Shown piece by piece: positions 50,150-59,866 of a stretch of DNA of 64,000 nucleotides. The notes under the pieces were generated by a model. It did not search any database. It was not told where the DNA came from and was given only the letters and a program-made list of their open reading frames with translations. Both the position numbers and the translations under genes were made by a program. Numbering within the stretch: the first letter of the stretch is position 1; every line of letters starts with the position of its first letter. The DNA comes from WTFY01 sp965220875 (GTDB taxonomy: Bacteria; Pseudomonadota; Gammaproteobacteria; UBA4575), in contig OZ244849.1 of assembly GCA_965220875.1 (NCBI GenBank), forward strand, positions 1,550,001-1,614,000, in the 5' to 3' direction.

Positions 50150-51925
50150 ATGGCCAACAAAGCTCCTGGACAAAGTAGCTGGCATACATACCGCAGGTTG
50201 CTGAGCTACACGTTTGCGAAGTGGCAGTATCTGCTGCTGGCCTCGATAGCACTGCTGACATTTTCGGGACTGGACGCGCTGGCAGTTTACCTGCTCGGAC
50301 CCTTTGTGGATGGTGCATTCGTAGATAAAAGTTTCGATGACATCAAGTGGATTCCAGCGGCCTTGTTACTGGTGATCATATTCCGGGGTATTGCAAACTT
50401 CATAGGCACTTACTACATCGGCTACGTCGGTGCATACGTCATCAAGGCATTACGCCAGAGCATGTTCGGTCGCCTTCAATACCTGCCCGCGAAATACTTT
50501 GACCATCAGGTCACCGGCAATCTGCTGTCGAAGTTTTCCTATGATGTCGAGCTGGTGATCGGAGCAGCTTCCAAAAGCCTGCGCAGCCTGGTGGAGGACA
50601 GTTCAAAAATCGTATTTCTGCTGGTAGTGATGATCATCAACAACTGGAAACTTACCCTTCTGTTCCTGGTTGTAGCGCCTCTGATTGCGCTGGTTGTAGG
50701 GTATACGAGCAAGTTGTTCAGGAAGTTCAGTACTCGCATGCAGCAGTCTGTCGGGAAAATCACCCACATTGTGGAGGAAAGTGTAGTCGGACACCGGATC
50801 GTGAAGATTTTCGGTGGTCAGGAGTATGAAATCCACAAGTTCGAACATGCCAATGCCCGGTATATCCGGAATTACCTGAGAAAGGTCATGACAAAAGCTG
50901 CCAGCACACCCGTGATCCAGATGCTGGTGGGGTTTGTTCTGGTAGCGGTCTTGGCCATCGCTGCGAGGCCCGCCATCGCATCCGAGGAGTCGGCAGGCGA
51001 GTTCATGGCCTTCATCATTGCAATGATGTGGATTCTGACACCAGCCCGAAAGCTGACGCTGGTCAACGAGATACTGCAGACAGGAATTGCTGCAGGGGAA
51101 AGTGTTTTCGAACTCATCGACGCGGAAAAGGAGCATGCACTGCCCGGTAAAAAAATAGGAAGATGCCGGGGCAAGATTGAATATAAGGAGGTGTGTTTCA
51201 GATATGCCTCAAGAAAGGACAGGGCACTGGAATGTGTCAGCCTGGACATACAGCCGGGCGAGATGGTGGCATTTGTAGGCAGGTCTGGCAGTGGCAAGAG
51301 TACAATCGTAAACGTGCTCCCAAGATTTTATGAACTGGACAAGGGAGAGATATTGCTGGACGGGATGGATATCTCGGAGCTTGACCTAGATTCCTTGCGT
51401 GAACAAATCGCACTGGTCAGCCAGGAAGTGGTTCTGTTCAATGATACGATCGCAAACAATATTGCGTATGCGAAAGGGTATGCATCAAATGATCCCAGGG
51501 TTATCGAGGCAGCAAAACTGGCGCGTGTCCTGGAATTCACAGACAAGCTGCCTGACGGGCTGGATTCCCTGGCAGGTGAAAACGGAGTGCTGTTGTCGGG
51601 CGGGCAACGGCAGCGCATAGCCATAGCCAGGGCATTCCTGAAGGATGCACCTGTCCTGGTGCTGGACGAGGCCACATCCTCCCTTGATACCGAGTCTGAG
51701 AAATTCATACAGCTTGCACTGGACGTGTTGCAAGAAAACAGGACAACACTGATTATTGCCCACCGTCTGTCAACCATTGAAAACGCGGACAGGGTGATCG
51801 TGATGGATAAAGGGAAAATTGTAGAGACAGGACGGCATCACGAACTGCTTGAGCGCAATCAGATTTATGCAGACCTCTACAAGATGCAAACCCGTTCGGC
51901 AAGCATGACGGAAGGCGTGCCGTAG
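50150..51925 (+). CDS. msbA: lipid A export permease/ATPase
   Basis: Homodimeric ABC exporter that flips lipid A-core across the inner membrane. From the ATG chosen (a TTG six bases earlier is possible) it has 591 residues. Six membrane helices occupy roughly residues 20-305, then the nucleotide-binding domain has Walker A GRSGSGKST, LLSGGQRQRIAIARAFL, Walker B VLVLDEATSSLD and the switch AHRLSTI. It precedes lpxK, the standard order. Confidence 0.95.
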   Translation: MANKAPGQSSWHTYRRLLSYTFAKWQYLLLASIALLTFSGLDALAVYLLGPFVDGAFVDKSFDDIKWIPAALLLVIIFRGIANFIGTYYIGYVGAYVIKALRQSMFGRLQYLPAKYFDHQVTGNLLSKFSYDVELVIGAASKSLRSLVEDSSKIVFLLVVMIINNWKLTLLFLVVAPLIALVVGYTSKLFRKFSTRMQQSVGKITHIVEESVVGHRIVKIFGGQEYEIHKFEHANARYIRNYLRKVMTKAASTPVIQMLVGFVLVAVLAIAARPAIASEESAGEFMAFIIAMMWILTPARKLTLVNEILQTGIAAGESVFELIDAEKEHALPGKKIGRCRGKIEYKEVCFRYASRKDRALECVSLDIQPGEMVAFVGRSGSGKSTIVNVLPRFYELDKGEILLDGMDISELDLDSLREQIALVSQEVVLFNDTIANNIAYAKGYASNDPRVIEAAKLARVLEFTDKLPDGLDSLAGENGVLLSGGQRQRIAIARAFLKDAPVLVLDEATSSLDTESEKFIQLALDVLQENRTTLIIAHRLSTIENADRVIVMDKGKIVETGRHHELLERNQIYADLYKMQTRSASMTEGVP

Positions 51926-51947
51926 CAAAGAGCTCGGTTTATCCGGT

Positions 51948-52946
51948 GTGAGATTCGACCCTGAAAAAATCTGGTATTCGAGAAATATCATTTCCGTGCT
52001 GCTGCTGCCTTTGTCCTGGCTGTTCCGTGCTGCTGCAGGGGCCAGGAGGCTCTACTACCGTGTCTATCATCACAGACGAATTCCACCTTCGGTATTCATA
52101 CTGGTCGTGGGCAATCTCACGGTCGGGGGTACAGGCAAGACACCCTTTGTGATCTGGCTGGCAAAACGATGCAGGGACCACGGGTTGAGTGTGGGCGTGG
52201 TGAGCCGCGGTTACCGGAAGCGCAAGGCCGGAAAAATCGTTGATGTCCAGCCCGACAGTCTGCCGGAAGAGGTCGGGGACGAAGCCCTGTTGCTGGTACA
52301 GAAGGTTTCATGCCCGGTAGTCGCCGCCGCAGACCGCATGCAGGCAGTGGGTCTGATTTCGAGAAAGTACAAGCCTGACGTGATACTGTCCGATGATGGC
52401 TTGCAGCATTACAAATTGCCACGTAATGTGGAAATTCTGGTTGTGGACGGGGACAGGCGGTTTGGCAATGGCAGGTGTTTGCCGGCAGGGCCGTTGAGAG
52501 AGCCGGTTTCACGTGCCCGCAGTTGTGACCTGGTGGTCAGCAACGGTTGCTGCGATGGTTACGAGTACAGTTTCGAAGTTGTGGCGGAAGATGCAGTTTC
52601 GCTTTGCTCGGACACGATACGCAGGCCATTGCAGCATTTCAAAGGCCGTTGCGTACATGCCGTGGCAGGGCTTGGAAATCCAGCGCGGTTTTTCAGGATG
52701 CTGGAGAGTGCCGGCATCAGGTTTTTAAGGCATGTTTTTCCCGACCATCACTCTTATACGGAGGCCGACCTGGAATTTGGGGACGATGAGCCGATTCTCA
52801 TGACCGAGAAAGATGCACTGAAGTGCAAACTGTTTGTTGACAGGGATATCTGGTATCTACCCATAATAGTGTTGCCGAATCCGAGACTGGAACAGCGAAT
52901 CTCAAATTTGATCGAAGGAATCCCGCGTGGACAGACAATTGCTTGA
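51948..52946 (+). CDS. lpxK: tetraacyldisaccharide 4-prime-kinase
   Basis: Phosphorylates the lipid A disaccharide precursor at the 4-prime position at the inner membrane. The product has 332 residues and begins with GTG. A P-loop-like NLTVGGTGKTPFV motif follows an N-terminal membrane-associated segment (ISVLLLPLSWLFRAAAG), with VGVVSRGYRKRK, DEALLLVQKV, DVILSDDGLQHY and EDDEPILMTEKDALKC further on. Its end overlaps the following small gene by 20 bases. Confidence 0.95.
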   Translation: MRFDPEKIWYSRNIISVLLLPLSWLFRAAAGARRLYYRVYHHRRIPPSVFILVVGNLTVGGTGKTPFVIWLAKRCRDHGLSVGVVSRGYRKRKAGKIVDVQPDSLPEEVGDEALLLVQKVSCPVVAAADRMQAVGLISRKYKPDVILSDDGLQHYKLPRNVEILVVDGDRRFGNGRCLPAGPLREPVSRARSCDLVVSNGCCDGYEYSFEVVAEDAVSLCSDTIRRPLQHFKGRCVHAVAGLGNPARFFRMLESAGIRFLRHVFPDHHSYTEADLEFGDDEPILMTEKDALKCKLFVDRDIWYLPIIVLPNPRLEQRISNLIEGIPRGQTIA

Positions 52947-53121
52947 AATTCTAGTATGCCCGGTAACCAAGGGGCCACTGAAGTACGACAGGGAGCGACA
53001 GGAGCTCATATCCACGTCCGCACACCTCGCCTATCCGATACGCGATGGCATTCCAGTGATGTTGGAGCATGAAGCAAGAACCATCACTGACGAGGAGTAC
53101 GACAAATACAAATCCAAGTGA
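52927..53121 (+). CDS. Trm112/YcaR-family small protein
   Basis: A 64-residue protein of the family usually encoded between lpxK and kdsB. It starts with GTG within the end of lpxK, so translation may be coupled. Features are LLEILVCPVTKGPLKYD and AYPIRDGIPVMLEHEAR, matching the family; of the zinc-ribbon cysteines of eukaryotic Trm112 only one (C11) remains. Role not established in bacteria. Confidence 0.9.
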   Translation: MDRQLLEILVCPVTKGPLKYDRERQELISTSAHLAYPIRDGIPVMLEHEARTITDEEYDKYKSK

Positions 53122-53159
53122 CCGCTGTCAGCTGAATCCCGCATGCGACGCACAGGTTC

Positions 53160-53882
53160 ATGGAATTCAAAGTAGTTATTCCTGCCCATTACGCATCCGC
53201 ACGGCTGCCTGGAAAGGTGTTGCTGGAAGTCCGGGGCAGGCCGATTATTGAATATGTTTACAACCAGGCGTGTGGCAGTGGTGCCGGGCAGGTGATCATT
53301 GCAACGGATGACATGCGGATCGCCGATGCGGCCGAAGCTTTTCACGCAGAAGTCTGCCTTACCTCAGACCGGCATGTGTCGGGCACGGACCGGATTGCGG
53401 AAGTTGTACAAAGATATGCCTGGGAGGGTGACACGATCATCGTCAACCTGCAGGGGGATGAGCCCATGATGCCGGGAGCGAACGTCCGTCAGGTTGCATC
53501 GAACCTGTACAACCGTACCGATGTAAGCATGTCTACCTTGTGTACGGCATTGAAAGATGAGGACGAGATTCAGGACAGGAACGTGGTGAAAGTGATACAT
53601 GATGAGAACCATGTCGCACTTGGTTTCAGCCGGGATGTGAGAACTTTTGGCCAGCTGGCCAGTCATACTGTGTACCGGCATCTCGGCATCTATGCCTATC
53701 GCGCAGGATTCCTGTGCAGGTTCACGCAGTGGCCTCGGTCCATGCTTGAGCAGCAGGAGTCCCTGGAACAGATGCGCGCACTGGAACGCGGTGTCTTGAT
53801 ACATGTCGAGTTATGCCAGGCCTTGCCTGGGATAGGGGTGGACACACGGGAAGATTATGAAGCCTTGCTGGAAATAATGTAA
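53160..53882 (+). CDS. kdsB: 3-deoxy-manno-octulosonate cytidylyltransferase
   Basis: Activates Kdo with CTP to CMP-Kdo for lipid A-core synthesis. It has 240 residues, slightly shorter than the typical 245-255. Conserved segments are IPAHYASARLPGKVL near the start, VIIATDD, CLTSDRHVSGTDRIAEV, VNLQGDEPMM and GIYAYRAGFL. The loop normally reading FSRAPIPW is altered to FSRDVRTF here, a variation near the substrate pocket. It closes the lpxK-ycaR-kdsB run. Confidence 0.93.
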   Translation: MEFKVVIPAHYASARLPGKVLLEVRGRPIIEYVYNQACGSGAGQVIIATDDMRIADAAEAFHAEVCLTSDRHVSGTDRIAEVVQRYAWEGDTIIVNLQGDEPMMPGANVRQVASNLYNRTDVSMSTLCTALKDEDEIQDRNVVKVIHDENHVALGFSRDVRTFGQLASHTVYRHLGIYAYRAGFLCRFTQWPRSMLEQQESLEQMRALERGVLIHVELCQALPGIGVDTREDYEALLEIM

Positions 53883-53993
53883 TGGACCATGGGCACCCGA
53901 TGCAGGGGTGTTTGAATCTTCACTGATCTCTAGTAACATTCTGCGCCGATTGCGAACGCACAATAATGCAATTTGCCATAGTGCATCATCGAC

Positions 53994-54716
53994 ATGATAA
54001 ATATAGAACGCCTAAGCAAAAAATTTGGTCACTCAGTCGTCGTCGACGATATTTCTTTCTCGGTCGGTTCTGGCGAAGTACTCGGCTTTCTAGGTCCGAA
54101 TGGCGCCGGAAAGTCCACCACCATGAAGATGATTGCCGGATTTCTGGCTCCGACATCAGGTGTGATCCAGGTTTGTGGTTTTGATGTTGCAAAGCAGCCC
54201 ATTGAGGTAAAAAAGAAGATTGGCTACCTGCCTGAAGGGGGGTCCAGCTATGGTGAAATGACGCCGTTGCAGTATCTGGACTTCATTGCCAGGGCGCGCG
54301 GACTGGGAGGGTCCCAGAAAACGATGCGCAAGGATGAGGTGATAGACCGGTTGCACCTGGAAAAGGTGCTCGGCCAATCCATCGAGACCTTGTCCAAGGG
54401 ATTCAAGAAACGGGTCGGGCTGGCGCAGGCAATCCTGCATGATCCTGATGTGCTGGTCCTGGACGAACCCACGGACGGGCTGGACCCCAACCAGAAGCAC
54501 GAAGTCCGGAAGTTCATCGAAAGTATCGCATCTGAAAAAGTCATTGTGATTTCTACTCACATCCTCGGCGAAGTGGATGCCATCTGCAGCCGGGCCATCA
54601 TCATTGATGAAGGAAGGATTGTGGCAGATGACACGCCTGAAGGACTGCGCAGCAGATCTTCCTCGAACAGGCTAGATGACGTATTCCGCGAAATTACGCA
54701 AGCAAAGCTGTCATGA
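53994..54716 (+). CDS. ABC-2 transporter ATPase (GldA-like)
   Basis: ATPase subunit of a four-gene export-type ABC system. It has 240 residues with Walker A GPNGAGKST, Q-loop GYLPEGGSSYGEMTPLQYLDF, signature LSKGFKKRVGLAQAIL, Walker B VLVLDEPTDGLDP and the switch STHILGEV. The order ATPase, permease, GldG-like protein, DUF4340 protein is found in many gammaproteobacteria and is related to the Gld gliding genes of Bacteroidetes, though function is unknown here. Its stop overlaps the permease start by four bases. Confidence 0.86.
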   Translation: MINIERLSKKFGHSVVVDDISFSVGSGEVLGFLGPNGAGKSTTMKMIAGFLAPTSGVIQVCGFDVAKQPIEVKKKIGYLPEGGSSYGEMTPLQYLDFIARARGLGGSQKTMRKDEVIDRLHLEKVLGQSIETLSKGFKKRVGLAQAILHDPDVLVLDEPTDGLDPNQKHEVRKFIESIASEKVIVISTHILGEVDAICSRAIIIDEGRIVADDTPEGLRSRSSSNRLDDVFREITQAKLS

Positions 54717-55447
54717 ATGGCGTAATTACGATTTTCAGGCGTGAACTGGGCAGTTACTTTGCGACGCCGGTTGCCTATGTGTTCATAGTGATTTTCCTGA
54801 TCATGAGCGGTGCCCTGACGTTTTACCTGGGCCACCTGTATGAACGCGGTCAGGCAGACCTGAATCCATTTTTCCAGTTTCATCCGTGGCTGTACCTGTT
54901 CCTGGTGCCAGCCATCGCCATGCGTCTCTGGGCAGAAGAACGAAAAACAGGAAGCATTGAACTGCTGATCACCCTGCCCATTTCAGTCGGTCAGGCCGTC
55001 GTTGGGAAATATCTTGCTGCGTGGATGTTTATCGGGATCGCGCTGGCCTTGACTTTTCCCCTGTGGCTTACGGTGAATTATCTGGGAGAGCCTGACAATG
55101 GCGTGATTTTTACAGCCTACCTGGGAAGCTTCTTGATGGCTGGAGGATTCCTGTCCATCGGGGCCTGCATTTCGGCCACGACGCGTAACCAGGTTATTGC
55201 ATTCATTATCACTGTGGTCATCTGCTTCTTGTTTTTGCTGGCTGGCTCCCCCCTGGTGCTTAATTTCTTCAAGATATGGATTCCGCAGAACATAGTGGAT
55301 TCGCTGGCCTTGCTGAGTTTTCTTACTCACTACAGCTCGATCGCCAGAGGTGTCATCGATGTACGGGACTTGGTGTATTTTGTCTCGCTGATCGCTTGCT
55401 GGCTTTATGCCAACGCACTGGTAGTAGACATGAAGAAAGCGGATTGA
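54713..55447 (+). CDS. ABC-2 transporter permease (GldF-like)
   Basis: Inner-membrane permease of 244 residues with about six hydrophobic segments. It starts with TIFRRELGSYFATPVAYVFIVIFLIMSG and has the family segment LRMRLWAEERKTGSIELLITLPIS (here MRLWAEERKTGSIELLITLPISVGQAVVGKY), followed by the export-type helices. Translation is coupled to the ATPase by a four-base overlap. A GldG-like gene follows immediately. Substrate unknown. Confidence 0.86.
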   Translation: MNGVITIFRRELGSYFATPVAYVFIVIFLIMSGALTFYLGHLYERGQADLNPFFQFHPWLYLFLVPAIAMRLWAEERKTGSIELLITLPISVGQAVVGKYLAAWMFIGIALALTFPLWLTVNYLGEPDNGVIFTAYLGSFLMAGGFLSIGACISATTRNQVIAFIITVVICFLFLLAGSPLVLNFFKIWIPQNIVDSLALLSFLTHYSSIARGVIDVRDLVYFVSLIACWLYANALVVDMKKAD

Positions 55448-55452
55448 TACTC

Positions 55453-57345
55453 GTGGCGGAAAGCAGCAAGAAGACAATCACATCAGCTGGTCTGCTCGGG
55501 GTGGCAGCCTTGTTTCTCGTGGTGAACATGCTGAGCAATCTCCTGCTGACATCCATGCGGGCGGACCTGACGGAAAACAAGCTGTACACCTTGACGGAGG
55601 GCACGCGCAATATCCTGGGCAGCATTGCTGAACCGATCACCCTGTACCTGTTTTATTCCGACAAGGCCAGTGAAGATGTTCCGCAGCTGCGGACCTATGC
55701 GATGCGGGTAAGGGAACTGCTCCAGGAATACACAACCCTTTCAGAAGGCAAGGTAGTACTCAATGTCGTCGATCCCTTGCCATATTCTGAAGAAGAGGAC
55801 AGGGCTTCAGCATTGGGCCTGCAAGGGGTGCCGATCGGCAGTTCAGGCGAGAAAATATATTTTGGACTGGCAGCCAGTAATGCAGTGGGGGAAACCGAGA
55901 CCATCGGTTTTTTCCAGCCGCAACGTGAGCAGTTTCTGGAATATGACGTCTCGCGGATGATTTTTAACCTGTCGAACCCTGATAAACCGGTGGTAGGGGT
56001 GCATACCCTGTTACCGGTGTTCGGTGGGTTTGATATGGAATCCGCTCAAATGACAACAGAGTGGGCGATTATCACCCAGTTGCGACAGTCGTTCATGCTC
56101 AAGCAGCTTGATGTGGCCGCGGACAAGATCAGTGATGAAATTGACCTGTTGATGGTGATCCATCCCAAGAATCTCAGTGATTCGGCACTGTATTCGATTG
56201 ACCAGTTCGTGATGCGGGGCGGCAAGGCAATATTTTTCGTAGACCCTCATTCCGAAGTCGATACCCCGGTACGCCAGGAAGGCTCTCCATTGGAAGCGCA
56301 GGGGGGTCGAAGCTCGAGCGTGCCCAAACTGTTTGATGCCTGGGGCATTGAGTTTGATCCGGCTGATGTCGTACTGGATCGAAAGTATGCCCTCACAGTG
56401 AGTACCGGTGACCAGGGGCAGGCACGCCATTACGGGCTGCTGGCCGTGAGTAAAGAGGGCCTGAACAGCAAGGACGTTGTCACTTCCGAACTGGAACTGG
56501 TGAGCCTGGGCGTGGCGGGTCATATCGGAGTCAGGGAAGATGCCGCGATCAGGCTGTTGCCGATCGTAAGTTCCAGCACGGATTCGGATTTGGTCAAGGC
56601 GACACGATTCCGTTTCCTGCCTGAACTGGACCAGTTGTCATCCGGATTTGAGCCAACGGGCTCATCCTATACCCTGATGGGCCGCATCCAGGGAGTTTTG
56701 AGTTCAGCCTTTCCGGATGGGCAACCTGATGCAGAACCTGGCAATCCGGCGGGTACCGGAGAGCATGTTGCCAGGACCAATGGGGATACCAACCTCCTGG
56801 TCGTCGCCGACACGGACACCCTCAGTGACCGCATGTGGGTACAGGTTCAAGAGTTTTTTGGTCAGAAAATCCTGAATGCCTGGTCGGACAACGGTGCGCT
56901 GTTTGCCAATATGCTGGACAACTTTACCGGGAGTTCGGACCTGATCAGTATCCGTGGTCGCGAGACCTCTTCACGCCCCTTTGAGAAAGTCAATGAGCTG
57001 CGGCTTGAAGCGGACCAGAAGTTTCGCGCCACGGAGGAATCCCTGCAGGCGAGACTCAGGGAAACCGAGGAAAAGCTGGTTGCCCTGCAGAATCAGCGCG
57101 ACGACATCAACGCCCTGGTGCTTTCGCCTGAACAGGAAGCGGAAATCCAGAAGTTCCAGCAGGAAAAACTCAGCATTCGCAAAGAGCTGCGCAAAGTTCG
57201 CCATAACCTGAACCTGGATATCGAACGGCTCGGGACAACCTTGAAGTTTATCAATATCGGGCTGGTGCCCCTTGTCATTTCCATCCTGGCCCTGGCGTTA
57301 TCCATCGTACGCAGCAGAAGAAGGAGACGTGCATTAGGCTTATGA
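55453..57345 (+). CDS. GldG-like auxiliary protein of the ABC-2 system
   Basis: Membrane-anchored protein of 630 residues from the GTG selected here; a TTG nine bases earlier, overlapping the permease stop, is also possible, and the frame extends still further upstream inside the permease gene, which is a shadow. An N-terminal helix (TSAGLLGVAALFLVVNMLSNLLL) precedes the conserved GldG/ABC_transp_aux domain (SMRADLTENKLYTLTEGTRNIL). A long soluble domain follows, then a coiled-coil region (residues about 540-600, LQARLRETEEKLVALQNQRDD) and a C-terminal helix with the basic end RSRRRRRALGL. It acts with the permease and a DUF4340 protein. Exact role unknown. Confidence 0.83.
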   Translation: MAESSKKTITSAGLLGVAALFLVVNMLSNLLLTSMRADLTENKLYTLTEGTRNILGSIAEPITLYLFYSDKASEDVPQLRTYAMRVRELLQEYTTLSEGKVVLNVVDPLPYSEEEDRASALGLQGVPIGSSGEKIYFGLAASNAVGETETIGFFQPQREQFLEYDVSRMIFNLSNPDKPVVGVHTLLPVFGGFDMESAQMTTEWAIITQLRQSFMLKQLDVAADKISDEIDLLMVIHPKNLSDSALYSIDQFVMRGGKAIFFVDPHSEVDTPVRQEGSPLEAQGGRSSSVPKLFDAWGIEFDPADVVLDRKYALTVSTGDQGQARHYGLLAVSKEGLNSKDVVTSELELVSLGVAGHIGVREDAAIRLLPIVSSSTDSDLVKATRFRFLPELDQLSSGFEPTGSSYTLMGRIQGVLSSAFPDGQPDAEPGNPAGTGEHVARTNGDTNLLVVADTDTLSDRMWVQVQEFFGQKILNAWSDNGALFANMLDNFTGSSDLISIRGRETSSRPFEKVNELRLEADQKFRATEESLQARLRETEEKLVALQNQRDDINALVLSPEQEAEIQKFQQEKLSIRKELRKVRHNLNLDIERLGTTLKFINIGLVPLVISILALALSIVRSRRRRRALGL

Positions 57346-58385
57346 GTCTGAAGTCACTGATCATTCTGGCTCTCATCGTTATTGCGGGTGGCATTGCGTA
57401 CTACTTCACCGCTCTTGAATCTGAAAAAGGGGTCACAGTAGAAGATACGCAGCTGATCCCAGACCTGGCACAGAACCTTGGCCTGGTTACGAAGCTCACT
57501 CTGCACAGGGCAGGTAACCAGCTTCTGGCTGAGGTGCGAAAGTCCGAGAACGGCTGGGTGGTCTCGAACCGGCATGACTATGAAGCGGACATCTCAGCGG
57601 TACGGGAAATATTCAGCGAAATGGCCCAGGCCAGGCTGATCGAGAAGAAGACAGCCAACCAGGAAAATTATTCCAGGATCGGAGTTGAGGATATCTCCAG
57701 TGCCGATGCACAGGGTGTGCAGTTTACGATTGCGGGACTTCCTGAAACGGTACGGGTTATTGCCGGGAAGAAGGGCAACCTGCAGGACACCCAGTTCATC
57801 AGAAAGGCGGGTGATGCACAGAGCTGGTTGATTGACAGGAGGCTGCATCTGGACAGGGATGCTGCCTGGTGGTTACGAAAGGACATCCTGGACATTCCGC
57901 CCGAGGACATTGAAAGCATCAGGATAAGGCACGTGGATGGCGATGAACTTGTCATAGTAAACGTAAGCAGGGAAAACTACGAGTTTGCCTTGGACCACCC
58001 GGTCTCTGATGACATGCAGGTATCCGAATCCGAACTGTACCAGGTGGCCAATGCGCTTTCGTCATTGCAGCTCAGGAATGTCGTCTCGCTTCAATCCGTA
58101 CAGGAGGAAATTCTGCCTTCCACGGTCGCGACATTCAGAACCTATGACGGGTTGCGTGTGGAGGCCGGAACTTTCTCGATAGGCAAAAACCGCTACGTCC
58201 GGCTGAATCTCGAAATCGAACCGGAAGGTGCCGAAGGAAACCGGCAGGTGCCTGCTGCACAGGCCGGGAAACTCGTGGAAGCCCTGGAGCCGAAAGTATC
58301 GAGATGGGCTTTTGAATTACCTACCATTACGCAGGACGCGATGGTCAAGCGCCTGGAGGACATCCTGCTGCAGAAAGACGGGTAG
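57342..58385 (+). CDS. DUF4340 domain protein
   Basis: Probable periplasm-facing, membrane-anchored protein of 347 residues. After an N-terminal helix (LIILALIVIAGGIAYYFTAL), the DUF4340 pattern is seen in LVTKLTLHRAGNQLLAEVRKSENGWVVSNRHDYEADISAVREIFSEMAQARLIEKK. The start overlaps the GldG-like stop by four bases, and this gene ends the cluster six bases before purB, which is convergent. Members of this domain family accompany Gld-type ABC-2 transporters. Biochemical function unknown. Confidence 0.82.
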   Translation: MSLKSLIILALIVIAGGIAYYFTALESEKGVTVEDTQLIPDLAQNLGLVTKLTLHRAGNQLLAEVRKSENGWVVSNRHDYEADISAVREIFSEMAQARLIEKKTANQENYSRIGVEDISSADAQGVQFTIAGLPETVRVIAGKKGNLQDTQFIRKAGDAQSWLIDRRLHLDRDAAWWLRKDILDIPPEDIESIRIRHVDGDELVIVNVSRENYEFALDHPVSDDMQVSESELYQVANALSSLQLRNVVSLQSVQEEILPSTVATFRTYDGLRVEAGTFSIGKNRYVRLNLEIEPEGAEGNRQVPAAQAGKLVEALEPKVSRWAFELPTITQDAMVKRLEDILLQKDG

Positions 58386-58391
58386 GGCAGG

Positions 58392-59762
58392 TCAGGCGTT
58401 TCTTGCAAGCGTTGCAGCCAGACCGGTATAGCTGGACGGCGTCAGCACCAGCAGCTTGTCCTTTTCGTGATCTGGCAGGTCCAGTGAGCGGATAAAGCTG
58501 TCAAGCTTGTCACGGTCCAGTATCTCGCCGCGCGAAAATTCCTTCAGCTTCTCGTATGCGCCTTCGATCTTGTATTTCCTCATCACGGTCTGAATGGGCT
58601 CGGCAAGTATCTGCAGGTTGCGGTCCAGGTCCTGAAGCATTTGATCACTGTCCACTTCGAGCCTCGTCATGCCCCTTATCAGCGAACGATAGCCTATCTC
58701 GCAGTGTGCTGCCGCGACACCCAGGTTGCGCAAGACCGTCGAATCGCTTAAGTCCCTCTGCCAGCGGGAGATGGGCAGCTTTGATGAAAAGTGGTCCAGC
58801 AATGCGTTGGCCATGCCAAAGTTGCCCTCGGCATTTTCAAAATCTATCGGGTTGACCTTATGCGGCATGGCCGACGAGCCAACTTCCGACTTGACAAGTT
58901 TCTGCTTGAAATAGCCGATTGAAATGTAGGCCCATATATCCCTGCAGAAATCAATCAGAATGATGTTGATCCTGCGCAGCGCATCGCAAAACTCTGCTAT
59001 GCAGTCATGGGGTTCTGCCTGCGCCGTGTGGCGATTCCAGCCCAGCCCGGATTCTTCAGCCAGCCTCCTCGCAAGCGCTTCCCAGTCGACATCCGGATAG
59101 GCGATGCGGTGTGCATTGTAGTTACCGGATGCACCATTCATCTTTCCATACAGCCGGGTGGCCTGAAAGCCTTCAAGCTGGCTCCGGACTCGAACCGTTA
59201 CATTGGCAAATTCCTTGCCCAGGGTGGTCGGTGATGCCGGTTGTCCATGCGTGCGCGACAGCATGGCCATGTCTGCCCATTCATGAGCATGGCCCTGCAG
59301 GCATGAAATGAGCTGCTCGATACTCGGCACCAGCACTTTGGTACGCAGGTCCGTGAGCATCAGTGAGTAGGCCATGCTGTTAATATCCTCGGAGGTACAC
59401 GCGAAGTGCACAAATTCGGCCATGCCTCTCAACTCCCCGTGCAAGGCAAGCTTCTCTTTCAGATAGTATTCGACCGCCTTCACGTCGTGGTTGATCCTGG
59501 TCTCGATATCCTTGATCTTCTGTGCTTCATCGACCGTGAAGCCTGAAACGATTTCCTCCAGGTATTCGCGTGCAGAATCGGATAGCGGCCCGGCTTCAGG
59601 AATTGAAGGGTTTTCCATCAGGGATTTGAGCCATCCTATTTCAACCAGAAGCCGGTAGTAGACGAGGCCGAATTCACTGGCGATATGCTGCAGCGCCTGA
59701 GTCTTGCTGGAGTATCGACCGTCGATGGGAGAAATTGCGGTGAGCGGACTGGCTGAACTCAT
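58392..59762 (-). CDS. purB: adenylosuccinate lyase
   Basis: Cleaves SAICAR and adenylosuccinate in purine synthesis. The protein has 456 residues, the gammaproteobacterial length. Landmarks include ISPIDGRYSSKTQAL, FVHFACTSEDINSMAY, the catalytic SRTHGQPASPTTLGKEF loop, NGASGNYNAHRIAYP, and the fumarase/aspartase signature SSAMPHKVNPIDFENAE. It is divergent from fumC across about 105 bases. Confidence 0.97.
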   Translation of the reverse strand: MSSASPLTAISPIDGRYSSKTQALQHIASEFGLVYYRLLVEIGWLKSLMENPSIPEAGPLSDSAREYLEEIVSGFTVDEAQKIKDIETRINHDVKAVEYYLKEKLALHGELRGMAEFVHFACTSEDINSMAYSLMLTDLRTKVLVPSIEQLISCLQGHAHEWADMAMLSRTHGQPASPTTLGKEFANVTVRVRSQLEGFQATRLYGKMNGASGNYNAHRIAYPDVDWEALARRLAEESGLGWNRHTAQAEPHDCIAEFCDALRRINIILIDFCRDIWAYISIGYFKQKLVKSEVGSSAMPHKVNPIDFENAEGNFGMANALLDHFSSKLPISRWQRDLSDSTVLRNLGVAAAHCEIGYRSLIRGMTRLEVDSDQMLQDLDRNLQILAEPIQTVMRKYKIEGAYEKLKEFSRGEILDRDKLDSFIRSLDLPDHEKDKLLVLTPSSYTGLAATLARNA

Positions 59763-59780
59763 TATTTATCGCAAATCAAC

Positions 59781-59809
59781 TTATAATCCGTACGATCGTT
59801 CATTATACT
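59781..59809 (+). promoter_or_regulatory. candidate fumC promoter
   Basis: TTATAA (four of six) and TATACT (five of six) at 17-base spacing lie 57 bases before the fumC start. The same short spacer must also drive purB on the other strand, so the promoters probably overlap. Confidence 0.4.
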
Positions 59810-59866
59810 ACAGTGCCCAAGCAGCAGGGCTGAAAACAAACGACCATTCTTGACCCGGGTCTGGAT

